Below are positions 53,001 to 62,296 of a stretch of DNA of 64,000 nt, piece after piece. Under the pieces are notes generated by a model. It saw nothing but the letters and a program-made list of their open reading frames with translations, ran no database searches and was not told where the DNA came from. Every line of letters begins with the position of its first letter. Position 1 is the first letter of the stretch. The stretch covers positions 29,534 to 93,533 of the forward strand of contig QLIY01000658.1 of the NCBI GenBank assembly GCA_003260075.1, written 5' to 3'. The translations under genes were made by a program, and so were the position numbers. This DNA is from Phallusia mammillata (lineage: Eukaryota > Chordata > Ascidiacea > Phlebobranchia > Ascidiidae).

Positions 53001-56000
53001 CTGAGTGATAAGGGATTTTTTCGAACACACGTATAGGTGCTTTTTTATTGACTTTTAATGATTTAAAAAACATGAAACATATTTTAAAACAAGTTTGAAC
53101 GCATTTTTCGTGGCGTGCAATTTCAGATATGTTTTGTTAAAAACCATTGCACATATGACACGGACTCTGTATCCGTAATAGTACGGCACTAGCACAGTAA
53201 TGGCATTTTTTCTTGTCGAATTAAAAGCACTGAAATCAAACTTTGTTTTCTAGGTTGTTGTTTTATTTGTTAGATTGAGGAAAAAACGCTTTCATTTTTG
53301 TTAGGTTGCACAACCCTGTTTTTTGTTTGACACCAAGTTTTGTCTTAATAATACCAAGACCGTGATCAGCAAAAAGCTTAGCCTTGGTTACTATCACGAC
53401 AATTTAAAAAGGAATCTTTGAAAACGTTTCTTTACAAATCACAATACGCACAAAAGAATTCATACACATGTATTTCGTTGTCATTGCCTTGCATGGATGC
53501 TTTAGGACAGGGCTTTTTCTACCTTTATACAATGTCTTCTTATCCCATCTAAAATAACTGACATAATAAAATAGTACTATAAATGCGAACTAAAATTGCC
53601 AGTCTTTTTTACCTATTTAGTGGCGAATTTGTGGAATTTTAGTTTAAAAAACATTATTAACTACAGCTAAAGCTTTACTGTTTCACAAATCGGTTCTTAA
53701 AACTTAATTATTAACACTCTATCTCGTACCCTCGGGTATTTAAGAAATGCTTAAGAAAAGAAATCAGCAATATATTGCTTTCTTAAAATCAGCAATATAT
53801 TTTAATGTTAGGTTTCAATCCCGTTTGGAGGGAACGTTTTGAGTTTTATGTCGGTTATCCAGAATTGACGTTCGTCCGATTTGCTGTGTGGGACAGCGAT
53901 CCAATTGGTCGAGATTTCATTGGTCAACGAACTTTAGCCCTCAGAACTATGGCAACGGGTTAGTTCGGATGAAATTGTTGCCTTTTGTGTTCGTCAGGTT
54001 GTTTAGGCTCTAACCCCATCCCGGTTTTTTTTTGACATTTGATTTGAAAGGTTGGGGTTGACGAATTTTGAACTTTAACTGCACAATCTAAAAATAAAAC
54101 AAATGAAATGTAGACTTATAAAAAGAAGACGTTTCAATTGAGGATAAAAATAACACAATACTAATTAATAGTAATAACTTTAACGTTTACATCCTTAATT
54201 GAAATAATTTGATATTTTATAATTTATTGGTTTAAGTAATAAAATAATAAAATATAAATATAATAATTGGGTTAAGTAATAAAATATTTACTCGTATTCA
54301 TGCAGGTTATCGCCACGTTCAACTCACTGACCAGGAATGTGCGTCAATCTTTGTGAAAATTAGCAAGACCTACCTTAATCGATCGGTAAGTAATTATAAC
54401 AACAGTAATTACTTGTTTAAACACAAGCAGTAGTACTAAAAATAATATTTTCATTCAGTTGAGGTTCTGAAAAACAATAAAAAAATACCCCCCCCCCCTA
54501 CCTTAATCGATCGGTAAGTAATTATAACAACAGTAATTACTTGTTCATACACAAGCAGTAGTACTAAAAATAATATTTTCATTCAGTTGAGGTTCTTAAA
54601 ACAATAAAAAATTATTTAACAACTAGGTAGTCTAAAAGACAGTGAGAAATAAGTTGTTTTAATATGCCCCCCCCCCATTTTTTTAGGGTCGCACCAAAAA
54701 GTATTTGCGGACCCCTGGTCTAAAAGACAGTGAGAAATAAGTTGTTTTAATATAAAATATCATTTTACACTTAACATGCTTTATAGATGATCAAAAAGCC
54801 TTCCAAACTTATCAATGTTGCAGCCATGATGAAGAAAAGAAAAACAAGCAAGCGACTGTAAGAGTCATTTTCTTTATCTAAACATGTTGATAACTTATTA
54901 CAATAAATTTCACTGTATTGTTGTTACATTAGAAACTGCTGAAATGTACATATTTTACAGTTTAAAGATTGGTACTATTAAAACATAAATTGATACGTTT
55001 TAATGTTCGCTTCGTAAAGCGTAAGTGGAATTTTAAACAACCTATAAGCAACAATCAACATTTGGATGCTTTGGGGTTTGTTTTTATTGTGTAAAATCAA
55101 TGCACATTGAGAACTTTTTTGATTGTTTTCTTTACATTAGACTTCTCCCCAACTGAGTTTAATATTTGTTATTATGTTTATCCTTAGTGTAAACGTATGT
55201 TATTGCCTGATAATAATTAATGAATATAATTATAAAATATCAATACAATAATTAACATAAAAACACATCTAAAATAAACATCAAATCTACCTTAAATGTA
55301 CCCCAAGGTCGTTGCCACGTGTCACAAAATGGGCGCTATTACTTGTAGGCAACTTTTACCCATTTAAATGTTTACCAAACATGTTTGTAAACATTTGTGT
55401 GCAGGCTTTCAATAAGAAAACCTCGTGAAGATCAAATACCTTTTTATGTTGACAACAATCACAAGGTGGCGACAAACAGCAATCAAACGGCACAAATTGA
55501 TCGTTCAAAATCTATGAGCTGCTCGCGAACTAAAAAAGACCCAGTTTCTCCTGTGCTAACGAAAAGAGGTGGGTTACAACATTAAAGTCTCTGAAGAAGC
55601 ACATTTTTTGTTTTAATAGCCGAGGTGTTATTGCGCCTATTTTGTGTTCGTAAGGTTGGGGGTTCTAATCCCGTCTGCTCTCCCCCTTAAGCAAGAAACG
55701 GAAAGGTTTTGAATTGGGCAAGTTGATTTAATTTAGGTCACCAAATCACCCTAAAACAAGAAAAAGAAAATGAAAACCCATCAATGCAATATGTTGCACA
55801 CTTAGACATTTTTAATACATTGTGTACGATAATAGTTATTGAAGTTTTAAGGACAGATGTTACGAGACGTCTTTTTAGTTTCAATATATTCGCTGCAAGA
55901 ATAATTTCAATTTTCCGTCACTTACTAACTTCGCTGTTTTGTAAATGCAAAACCAATTGCAACGCAGTATTGCAATCGTCACAGAACAATATAAAAACAT

Positions 56001-59000
56001 CGTACATACAACTTACATAATTTTGTAAAGTTCAAGCAGTGCATTTTTCGCATGTAATTTTACCGTTAAATACTTGAGGCGCTAACAAGCCTAAAATTAC
56101 GTCATTTTTGGCCAAGAAGCTGTTGTTTACATAAACCAGATTATCCGCATTTGTCACATTCTAAATTGGTTTCCGTCTCGGGCAAATAAAGTGTCAGTAA
56201 TATTCGGATATTTGTAAGCTTTCAACCAGTGCAATTAAAAATAGAGTGTGATTCGCAATCGGGACACCTTTGGCCGTTTTAAAGTACTTGGAAGGGGCGT
56301 TTGACCTTACAGAAGCGTAAAACTTCTTTTACAGCTTGTATACGTATTTATAGATGCAAACCCAAAGGCAATTACAGGTAAACGCTTGTCAGAGACCTTC
56401 ACCTTTTAAGTGCCCGTCCAAGAACTTCGGCAATTAGAGGCTTAACACGCGCAAAAGCTATTTTAGCTTCACTTCAAAAACTGACGCCCCCGCAAGCAGA
56501 AAAAAAAAACGTTTTCTCTCGCTTAATAAGGAGGTGTCGTTCCGCTTGGGCGATTTGTAAACAAATCTGATTTCCTTCGCAGATGACAACCTCGAAGCCG
56601 ATGACGTCACGCTCGCATCCTGTGACGTAGCGAAGTGCAACGACGTGACGTCAGAACGTAAGTTGAGGCCAAGTCTTTGTTTTTTAGGCATTGATTTCAA
56701 TTCATCTGGAGACTTTTATTTCATGCCATTGTTTTGTTACTAGAGCTATTTTAAAGGTGAACGAGAATTTGAACGTTAAATAGATACATTTTAAGGAAAA
56801 ACAAAAGTTTGTGTATTTTGTAATCTAATTATAAATTATAGTCTAAAAATGTTGTTAAACTTTGTTAAATACAAAGTAATAACTAGTCAAAAACATACGA
56901 TTTTAACGTGTTTAAAACTAGTGTTCAAGTTATAAAAGCATTTCATATTTTTGCTGCTTCATCAGCTGGTCAACTTTAAGCTGATACTTAAAGGTAAGAA
57001 TTGTCAGGTGCTGTGACCTCACAAAAGCGCCACTTATGTGTCTGTGACGTCACAATGTGTCTGTGTTCGTTTGCTCTCGTCGTTCTTACCGCAACCCAGC
57101 GTTGCCTTGCGTTTTTGGTTGTTTACGTTTCTTGAACGAACTTCCTGAGTGCGCGCGCGGCCTAGAGGGACTGTTTAATTCTCTGTTGACGTAACAAACA
57201 TTGCGAGGCAGTTTTAGGGGGGTTAAAAGGCTTTTTTGCTTGGTTGAAGACCTGAGAAACGGTTTGTGTGTTAAAGTGACCTCTAGGAGCTTTTAAAGGG
57301 CATGTGCAAAACTAAAGCGTAGCTTAAAACTGAAATCGCTTGAAAGGTTGATTAAAGCGTTCTGTCAGGCGGAGTTGGAATAGTTTAAAATCACTGCGTA
57401 CTTTGAAATGACCAGCGCAATCGGAATGTTGAATACAGCACGCTCGCTTATACCCTGTTGATAAATCATCATATTGATTGACAAGTTAATGGTTCACCGT
57501 TCTTTTTGCTGTATTAACTAATAGCATAAAAATGCAAAATTTTTTCAACATTTTATAAGGCAACATGTTTTGGTTGAATATTACATTTACTGCATTTGGG
57601 GAGATACAGTACAAAAAGCCCGAACCTAATTGCTGTTAGGTAATGTGTTGGGTTCAAAGTTTGTAATATCGTAAGTACTATTACGGAAAAACATATATGT
57701 TGAAAAACGTCAAATCATAAAGTTAGTTTAAGCTTTTTTTGCGAATAAAACCTGTTTTACTAAATCTGAATAGTCGCGATTCTGCCCAATTTTTGCTTCA
57801 AATGAAATTACATTGGGAATTTAACAAAACTACTGTTGAACAAATCGTTGGTGGCATTAACCCTTTGCTCCTTCAAAAACCGCACAGGAGGCCGAAAAAT
57901 ATCCGAAGTATCAGCTAACGCCTCTTTGTCTAAACCTCTGCAAAAACAAAGCTTATCCGCAAGCCGCAAATTTCCTGCAGTGATGAAACATTAAACCTTG
58001 TCTGCATGAAATCAAACTCTCAAGGTCTCAGCGGTTCACGGCCAAGCGCATAGAGATCATATAGCGGCCATAGAAACAAAAAAATTAAAAAGTCGACTAG
58101 TTGGTTTTGGTAACGTACGCGAAGATATTTGCACTGAAAACAAGGGCTCGGGCCGTGAAGGTATCGAGTTACGTTAGCGCTGGGTGACGATTTTTAGCAC
58201 TTTCGTCTGTTATCGCGAAGTGTGAGTCATGTAAAGGATTGCAAATGGTGGAACTTGGTAACTGACTCTGGCTAATAGCTTGGGATGCGCTGATAGATGC
58301 TGTTGCTACCAAGTGTGACAATGAGCCCGTATTCGCCGATAAAGTATAACCGAACAGTTAAGTACATAGGTCACACCAGGCGTATGCAATCTTTGTCAGT
58401 GATGAAATAAATACCGTTAATATAATGGTCTTTACTTTGTTCGGTACCAAACATGCTTTCATTGTTAATAACCATCAGTAAAATTCGTGAGTGATTCTAG
58501 CCACATTGTTAAGTTGAAGAAAAAATAGCACTGGGTGCTTTGATATGGTCAGAAACAAAACAAGATTTAAAATCATCCCCTATAGCATTGCACTAAAATA
58601 GCTTAGCAACCACACTTCATTTGCAATTCAAACGTCTCCGCAGGCCCAACAAACTTTATTCCATGGGCCGCATTTGACCCTAGGGTCGCAGGTTGCACAC
58701 TCCTGGGTTACACAAACGAATTTAAAAGATTGAATCGTATGCTTGCTTTTTCAGGCAAAAACCTTTACCGCCAAAAAGCTAAAACAAACGTATAAAAAAA
58801 TTAAATCTATGAAATTGTTAAATGTACAAAAACGGTTGTAATACAAATTATAAAACTTTATTTGCGTTAAGTTTATTTCGTTTGGAGAAAGAAAACGTAT
58901 ATAGCGACTCAAATCGTACAAAATCAATTTTCAAGTTGTAATTGATGGAGCGCAAAAATGTGGGTGGCACATTTAGTGAAACATGACTAGACACTGTGGA

Positions 59001-62000
59001 AGTATGCTGGTTCTGTATATACACATGACTAATGTAAAATGCTCAACTTTCATTCAAAATCTCACCATGCTGCAGTGATATCATTAAGTCTTATGTCCTC
59101 TTTGCGAAATCAACGTTAATTGATTTGCTGATAATGGTTTAATGATCGCGCTATCATGCTATCTTCAAGTGCCACTATGTGGGAAGATACACTACTTATC
59201 GCCATGCGCATGCGCGAACCAATGTCGTTCCGCAGACGGCAGATCATGCAATACATGTTATATTATTAATACCTTTGCTTTCTGCAAAATAATTGTAAGC
59301 GCACGAAATTATCACTTAAGTGCAAGCCATAACCAGAAATTCTGTCAAAAATAAAGCCTAAAATTAGCCTTAAAAAAGGATTTACAGAGGTGAAACAACG
59401 ATACAAATATTACCGAGTGCGAAGTGAGGCCTAAATCAATTAAGACCGTTTTGCTCAAAATGCAGCCGCAACCCAAACCCAAAAGCCCTGCCGAAGTACA
59501 TATAAGTACGATGAAAGGCACCTAGAGTATGGCTAAAGGTATTATCCATCATAGGAGTGTTAGTTTTATCAACAAAACACATACAGTTTTGGTTTGGTTG
59601 GTTATGAAGCATTTCTATCAATTCATAAACTTTTTGACAAACAAATTAAAGGAAAATTGATAAGTTGTTCAGATCACATTCCAAGCATATTGCAACTATT
59701 GAATGCGTTAAGTCAGTCAGTTCGACTTTAAAACAAATAACGTGCTTCAAGTAGACCCTTAAACCGTTATTCTCACATTTTGGGGTCAAACTTTTGTTCC
59801 AAATTTCACCCCGAAGAATTCTCGCTTCGAAAACAAGTGCTGTGCACGAGCGAACGCAGCAGGGGGTGCTTTTGCCTTCCCACTGTGTCTGAACCCGATC
59901 ATTACAACCCGATATCGGCACAGCGGGAAGCGTTTCAACCTAAACCGGTGACGTTATCTCAGTAGCTTGAGCAGGAAAAAGGCGCCTGGGATTGCGGTCG
60001 TTCATAAACGGGATTCCGTAGTCTGTGTGATATCATTCCGTAGTTTCTCAGGCTCAAAGCAAGTGACTGACTTATAAACTTCGCTGTTAAATGATTGTAA
60101 CCCATCGTGTGTTAAGCAGTCTGCACTCTTTTTTTACAAAATTTGAATAATGCGTTTAGGTTTTGCAACAGACGAGCAAGAAGCTACTTTCAGGACGCGC
60201 AAATTAAACTAAAAGTCGAATAATAGTGAGAAACATAAGTAAAACAAGTTTGTTTAAACTTCAGAAAGTGCTATTTATTTGTGTTGTTGGGTGACATGGC
60301 ATGCATGAAAAAGTATTCTATTTGCCAAAATGTTTGCAGTTCTAACCATTTTTTTGTCTTTTTAGATTTTTCACGGACACCACGATTTAGTTTTCGAAAA
60401 ACTTTTCTGCGACGCCACAAAGACAAATCAAATCAACAACCACTCTGTGACGTCAACAATCATCACGTATCCAAAGCTATGACGCAACTTCGAGGAAATT
60501 CGAAACCAAAATCCAGGGGAATTGGCTCCTACTTCGCCAAACTTCTTGGCAAGGGCAAAAAGACCAAACGTAACTACACCGACAGCAACAATGACGTCAT
60601 CTGTAATGACGCAGGCTTCGACAAAAAGCGTGCCAAGACGAACGGCGGTGCGTGGAAACGAGCTCCAAACCACGTGACAGTCCAACTGAGCGAAGCCCAT
60701 GATGACACGATCCATGACGTCTTAAATGGATATGACGTCATACACGAGCAGTCGTTGGCAAGTGGAAAGCCTGTGACGTCATGGCCCAAGCTTACTTCAA
60801 CGCCAAAGCCCAGGGCGGAGCAACGTAACCAGAATAACAACAATAGCTCGCTGTCAGATGATAAACAACAGGATCATGTACAGTCACGCAGCGGTTCCAC
60901 TTCAGATTCTCAAATTGAGCATAAGAGTGAACAATCGACTCCCCCGACCATCATGTCGCGTGCCAGCCTGGGAAGATCGCGCAGTTTCTGCGAAAAACTC
61001 GCACCCAAGTCGCCGCGTCGTTATCTGACTTCACAAAGGCCGCCGCTGTCCGTCTTCCATGCCGAAATGCCGACGCGACGCATGGGACCAGAACAGCGAA
61101 GTGTCAGCACTGGCAACGTTTGTAATAACCTCGCCCGACAAACCCGTAACTTCACAAATGCTGACCCCAAGAGGCAGCTAACGCCTAAGAAACGGTCTCC
61201 GCACTATCTCGAAATGAAAGAACTTTCCCCAAAGCTGAAATGTACGAGTTTGCTGGATCTAACATCACAGCATGTCAACTCAACTCCGAGCACAACTGTG
61301 TCGAAGATGATAGCCGAAAAGTGTGTGCAGTCACGCGCGACGAAACCAACCAAGCGCGACGATGTGCACTCAAACGGAACGAACAACCTCGCACATCAAA
61401 TTATGAGTCTTACTACGTCATCACCACCTACTGAACACCGCCGTCAGCCCAGGAGCGCCAACAAGCGGCCGACTTCAATGTTGGTTAAACCAGCAGAGTC
61501 CGACTACGTCATGCTCGAGCCTCTTCCATCCAACGATGTCCAACAAAGCGATTACGAAGTCATGCGTCCTCAAGTGATTGAGCCAACGCAACATCGGGTA
61601 CGTCGTTCGGCGACCAACCTTACCCCGTCCAAGTCGACCGGCTCACTGTTACGTAACAATTACGAGAATTCCGACTTTTTACGTCGAAGACTTGACCCTG
61701 ATTGGTCGGCGTCCCCGTCAGCTGACTACAGAGCGGAGATCGACGCGCTCGTGGCGAGACTGAAACAATCAATTCGTGAGAAAGTTCCAGACCGCGTGCC
61801 GCAAATTCCAATTATGACGTCACACCGACAACCGGTGACGTCACAAAGTCGATCGCGGCGATCCAAGAGTGTCGATCCTTTGGACGTCCGCTGCACCGGA
61901 CCAACTGAGGAACCACGTGACTACGACGTCGCTACAGCGAGTAGGAGTCGTTCCCGCGCACGAAACATCGCGAAACGTTACAGCCTCTACAACTCCAACG

Positions 62001-62296
62001 ACAATTTGGCTCGCCACCTTTCCACCAATCCGAACGACGATTACGTGTACCTCAGCAAACCGATGACGTCACAAACAGCGAATTATGACGTCACGCACTC
62101 GTATCCCAACTCCTGCGAAGACGATTACGTCATGACATCCCGGTCGAGCGATTTTTATCGTTTAAACGTGTTTGTGGCAAATTCGCGTTCCAGCCCGGAC
62201 GGTGCAGAGGGCGCCACTACGCGGATGCCGCAGCGCTCATTGGATCGTACTGCGGCGCAACGAAGTCCAATCATTTATTACTCGTTAGACGTTTAA
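19340..62296 (+). CDS. PLCH: Phosphoinositide-specific phospholipase C, eta class
   Basis: Hydrolyses PIP2 to IP3 and diacylglycerol at the membrane, Ca2+-dependently. Exons: 19340-19364, 21751-21888, 22549-22649, 23116-23252, 23633-23762, 24433-24612, 25193-25283, 25944-26153, 26825-26945, 27005-27167, 28228-28368, 28582-28656, (29088-29126), 29883-29949, 30011-30112, 32459-32635, 51529-51635, 52218-52346, 52891-52975, 53812-53958, 54306-54385, 54787-54857, 55405-55568, 56583-56657, 60366-62296; all phases agree, giving 1,561 residues (1,548 without the bracketed exon). Order: PH about 15-130; EF hands 134-237 with canonical loop [13 protein letters not shown] 268-432 with catalytic H307 (INSSHNTY), E337/D339, H352 and E386; acidic linker; Y 540-668 (SRIYPSS); C2 669-815; long Ser/Arg/Tyr-rich tail. 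[17 protein letters not shown] and SGQQLPKP resemble PLC-eta rather than beta or delta. First exon least certain. Confidence 0.93.
21068..21616. mobile_element. Tc1/mariner-superfamily (pogo/Tigger-like) MITE in PLCH intron 1
   Basis: A 549-bp element starting CAGTCAAACTTCGATACTAT and ending with the inverted form ATAGTATCCAAGTTTGACTG, flanked by TA on both sides. Internal repeats of GCTACTATGCCACC occur at both ends. TA target duplication and CAGTCAAAC-type ends fit pogo/Tigger elements. No transposase is encoded. Confidence 0.8.
24877..24935 (+). other. Retroelement-tail-like structured motif
   Basis: Contains CCTGATGAAGG, a small CCT-GTAT-AGG hairpin, then ACATCGAAACGTC, with an outer GATG/CATC pairing and AATAAA just after. 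The CTGATGA...GAAA spacing recalls a hammerhead core, and GAAACGT tails of this sort occur at 3' ends of some retroelements. A loosely similar string (GATATCGAAACGTT) is at about 50657. Only a fragment, in a PLCH intron. Confidence 0.3.
26421..26508. repeat. 88-nt poly-G run in a PLCH intron
   Basis: Uninterrupted run of 88 G between the exons ending 26153 and starting 26825. It creates a spurious poly-proline frame on the minus strand. Probably an assembly gap or dark-cycle artefact. Confidence 0.9.
27695..27925. repeat. Duplicated intron segments joined by a G10 run
   Basis: Sequence of about 27484-27512 and 27640-27759 recurs from 27770 to about 27911 after the G run 27760-27769. The second version is shortened. 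It lies within a PLCH intron. Confidence 0.75.
28022..28160 (+). pseudogene. Truncated duplicate of PLCH exon 11
   Basis: Bases from about 28041, including 28098-28160 (start of the exon encoding [20 protein letters not shown]), are repeated at 28171-28290. The first copy stops at GCCGACAGC and runs straight into the G run 28161-28170. The second copy (28228-28368) is the complete exon with a good donor. I treat the first as a duplicated contig end, not an alternative exon. Confidence 0.8.
28969..29051. repeat. 83-nt poly-G run in the PLCH X-Y linker intron
   Basis: Uninterrupted G run between exon 28582-28656 and the candidate small exon at 29088. Sequence, and conceivably coding sequence for the linker, may be missing here. 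Confidence 0.9.
29088..29126 (+). CDS. Candidate 39-nt PLCH exon (X-Y linker)
   Basis: Strong acceptor ttcttccag and donor GTAAGTTG enclose 39 bases that stay in frame with the exons on both sides (phase 0 to phase 0). They encode the basic peptide [13 protein letters not shown]. The X-Y linker varies among PLC-eta forms, so a small, possibly alternative exon is plausible. It is only 37 bases after the poly-G run. Confidence 0.5.
29464..29781. mobile_element. hAT-type MITE, family 1, copy 2
   Basis: A 318-bp relative of the element at 910-1256. It starts CAGGGGTCGGCAACC and ends GGTTGCCGACCTATG, flanked by TTCTAATT / TTCTAATG (7 of 8 match). It lies in a PLCH intron just before exon 29883-29949. 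Confidence 0.88.
30297..30915. mobile_element. hAT-type element in PLCH intron, internally scrambled
   Basis: Ends CAGTGGTTCTCAAACTTTTT and CAGTTTGAGAACTACTG, with a perfect 8-bp duplication ACCTAAAT (30289-30296 and 30916-30923). Inside are G/C runs at 30391-30401, 30457-30466, 30711-30720 and 30867-30876, repeated pieces, an undetermined base at 30583, and a second hAT-like end (TTTGGGAACCGCTGG). The interior is probably misassembled. Confidence 0.85.
30924..32035. repeat. Cluster of duplicated blocks with C10 joins
   Basis: Blocks of 50-250 bp appear twice: 30939-31050 repeats 30610-30710; 31062-31200 repeats at 31358-31494; 31211-31350 repeats 30720-30840; 31505-31740 repeats at 31775-32010. 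Joins carry C runs at 31052-31061, 31201-31210, 31495-31504 and 31765-31774. No gene recognised. Confidence 0.8.
33905..34115. repeat. Dispersed repeat with AGTTGTAAGCCGG ends
   Basis: Left end CAAAGTTGTAAGCCGGCCCG, right end GACCCGATTTACAACTCTG. Similar sequence (gcccgt, acccgg, ttacaactctgg) is at 39590-39768, around 47158-47760, and more loosely at 35200-35370 and 59400-59490. Likely a non-autonomous transposon family; target duplications are not clear. Confidence 0.5.
36194..42329 (-). CDS. NestA: single-pass membrane protein with ITAM-like tail (unrecognised)
   Basis: Four minus-strand exons, 42329-42086, 41216-40916, 37274-37177 and 36675-36194, join in phase (244, 301, 98 and 482 nt) to 374 residues. 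An in-frame TAA lies two codons before the ATG. Residues 1-24 look like a signal peptide ([10 protein letters not shown] core). The ectodomain, to about 149, has seven cysteines (MEC, RNC, SNC, LAC, a CC pair, ENC), one N-glycosylation site and an amphipathic stretch [17 protein letters not shown] near the membrane. The membrane segment is about 150-175 ([20 protein letters not shown]), followed by basic HRKRMR. The roughly 200-residue tail is Lys-rich then Ser/Thr/Asn-rich and contains Y313 (DDYVEAPP) and an ITAM-like pair Y333/Y348. I do not recognise the ectodomain family; a receptor role is inference. It is nested in an intron of PLCH. Confidence 0.72.
39590..39770. repeat. Dispersed repeat copy (AGTTGTAAGCCGG family)
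   Basis: Ends in cgacccggcttacaactctg and carries gcccgtctcatttaaact, shared with the repeat at 33905-34115. It lies in the NestA intron between exons 40916 and 37274. Confidence 0.45.
43401..43880. repeat. Direct duplication of about 120 bp with C10 runs
   Basis: Bases about 43457-43571 recur at about 43754-43869 with a few substitutions. C runs at 43401-43410 and 43572-43581 bound the first copy. It lies between NestA and NestB. Confidence 0.8.
43881..45663. other. Spacer between NestB and NestA, no gene accepted
   Basis: Plus-strand frames at 44488-44883 and 44884-45300 reach 131 and 138 codons but have no domain, compositional or splice support that I can see. The stretch should include the NestB 3' untranslated region. 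A hydrophobic run in 44884-45300 reflects T-rich sequence. Confidence 0.4.
45664..50929 (-). CDS. NestB: thrombospondin type-1-like transmembrane protein (unrecognised)
   Basis: Eight minus-strand exons: 50929-50846, 50459-50354, 49394-49289, 48222-48131, 47468-47414, 46921-46890, 46615-46488 and 46191-45664; about 376 residues. The signal peptide [18 protein letters not shown] is followed by GISNAQ. Exon 2 has N-glycosylation sites NET and NKT and a CQC. Exon 3 carries [17 protein letters not shown], a thrombospondin type-1 core (WxxW, C-G-G, R-x-F-R-C), continuing to three cysteines in exon 4. A Thr/Pro stalk leads to a membrane segment at about 168-191 ([19 protein letters not shown]), then KKR. 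The roughly 185-residue tail is Pro/Ser/Thr-rich and ends SHLYAEIPK. One junction is uncertain: exon 4's best donor (after 48131) needs acceptor 47468, while acceptor 47476 needs a weaker donor. The former leaves eight ectodomain cysteines. The ligand is unknown; a receptor role is inference. Confidence 0.75.
47158..47761. mobile_element. Possible MITE of the AGTTGTAAGCC family around NestB exon 5
   Basis: Left end CAGAATTGTAAGTCCGG and right end CCTGCTTACAACTCTG are an imperfect inverted pair. Flanks GTTAGGAC / GTTAGAAA agree at 6 of 8 bases. If real, the element contains NestB exon 5 (47414-47468). Confidence 0.4.
48910..49240. repeat. Direct duplication of about 155 bp joined by a C11 run
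   Basis: Bases about 48915-49067 recur at 49079-49240; the C run 49068-49078 lies between. Copies differ by a 6-bp indel (ttttgc repeat) and a few substitutions. It lies in the NestB intron between exons 3 and 4. Confidence 0.85.
54370..54780. repeat. Two small duplications with C10-11 runs at PLCH C2/tail exons
   Basis: Bases 54369-54487, including the 3' end and donor of exon 54306-54385, recur at 54499-54610 after the C run 54488-54498. A second repeat (tctaaaagacagtgagaaat at 54630 and 54719) flanks the C run 54667-54676. The second exon fragment lacks its acceptor and is not used. Confidence 0.8.
56658..60365 (+). other. 3.7-kb last intron of PLCH, no gene seen
   Basis: Contains an octamer TGACGTCA at 57045, a GCGCGCGCGG stretch near 57151, a decayed hAT-like end near 58635-58705 (gggccgcatttgacc) and a loose copy of the AGTTGTAAGCC repeat near 59400. 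Short frames carry no recognisable domain. Confidence 0.45.
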
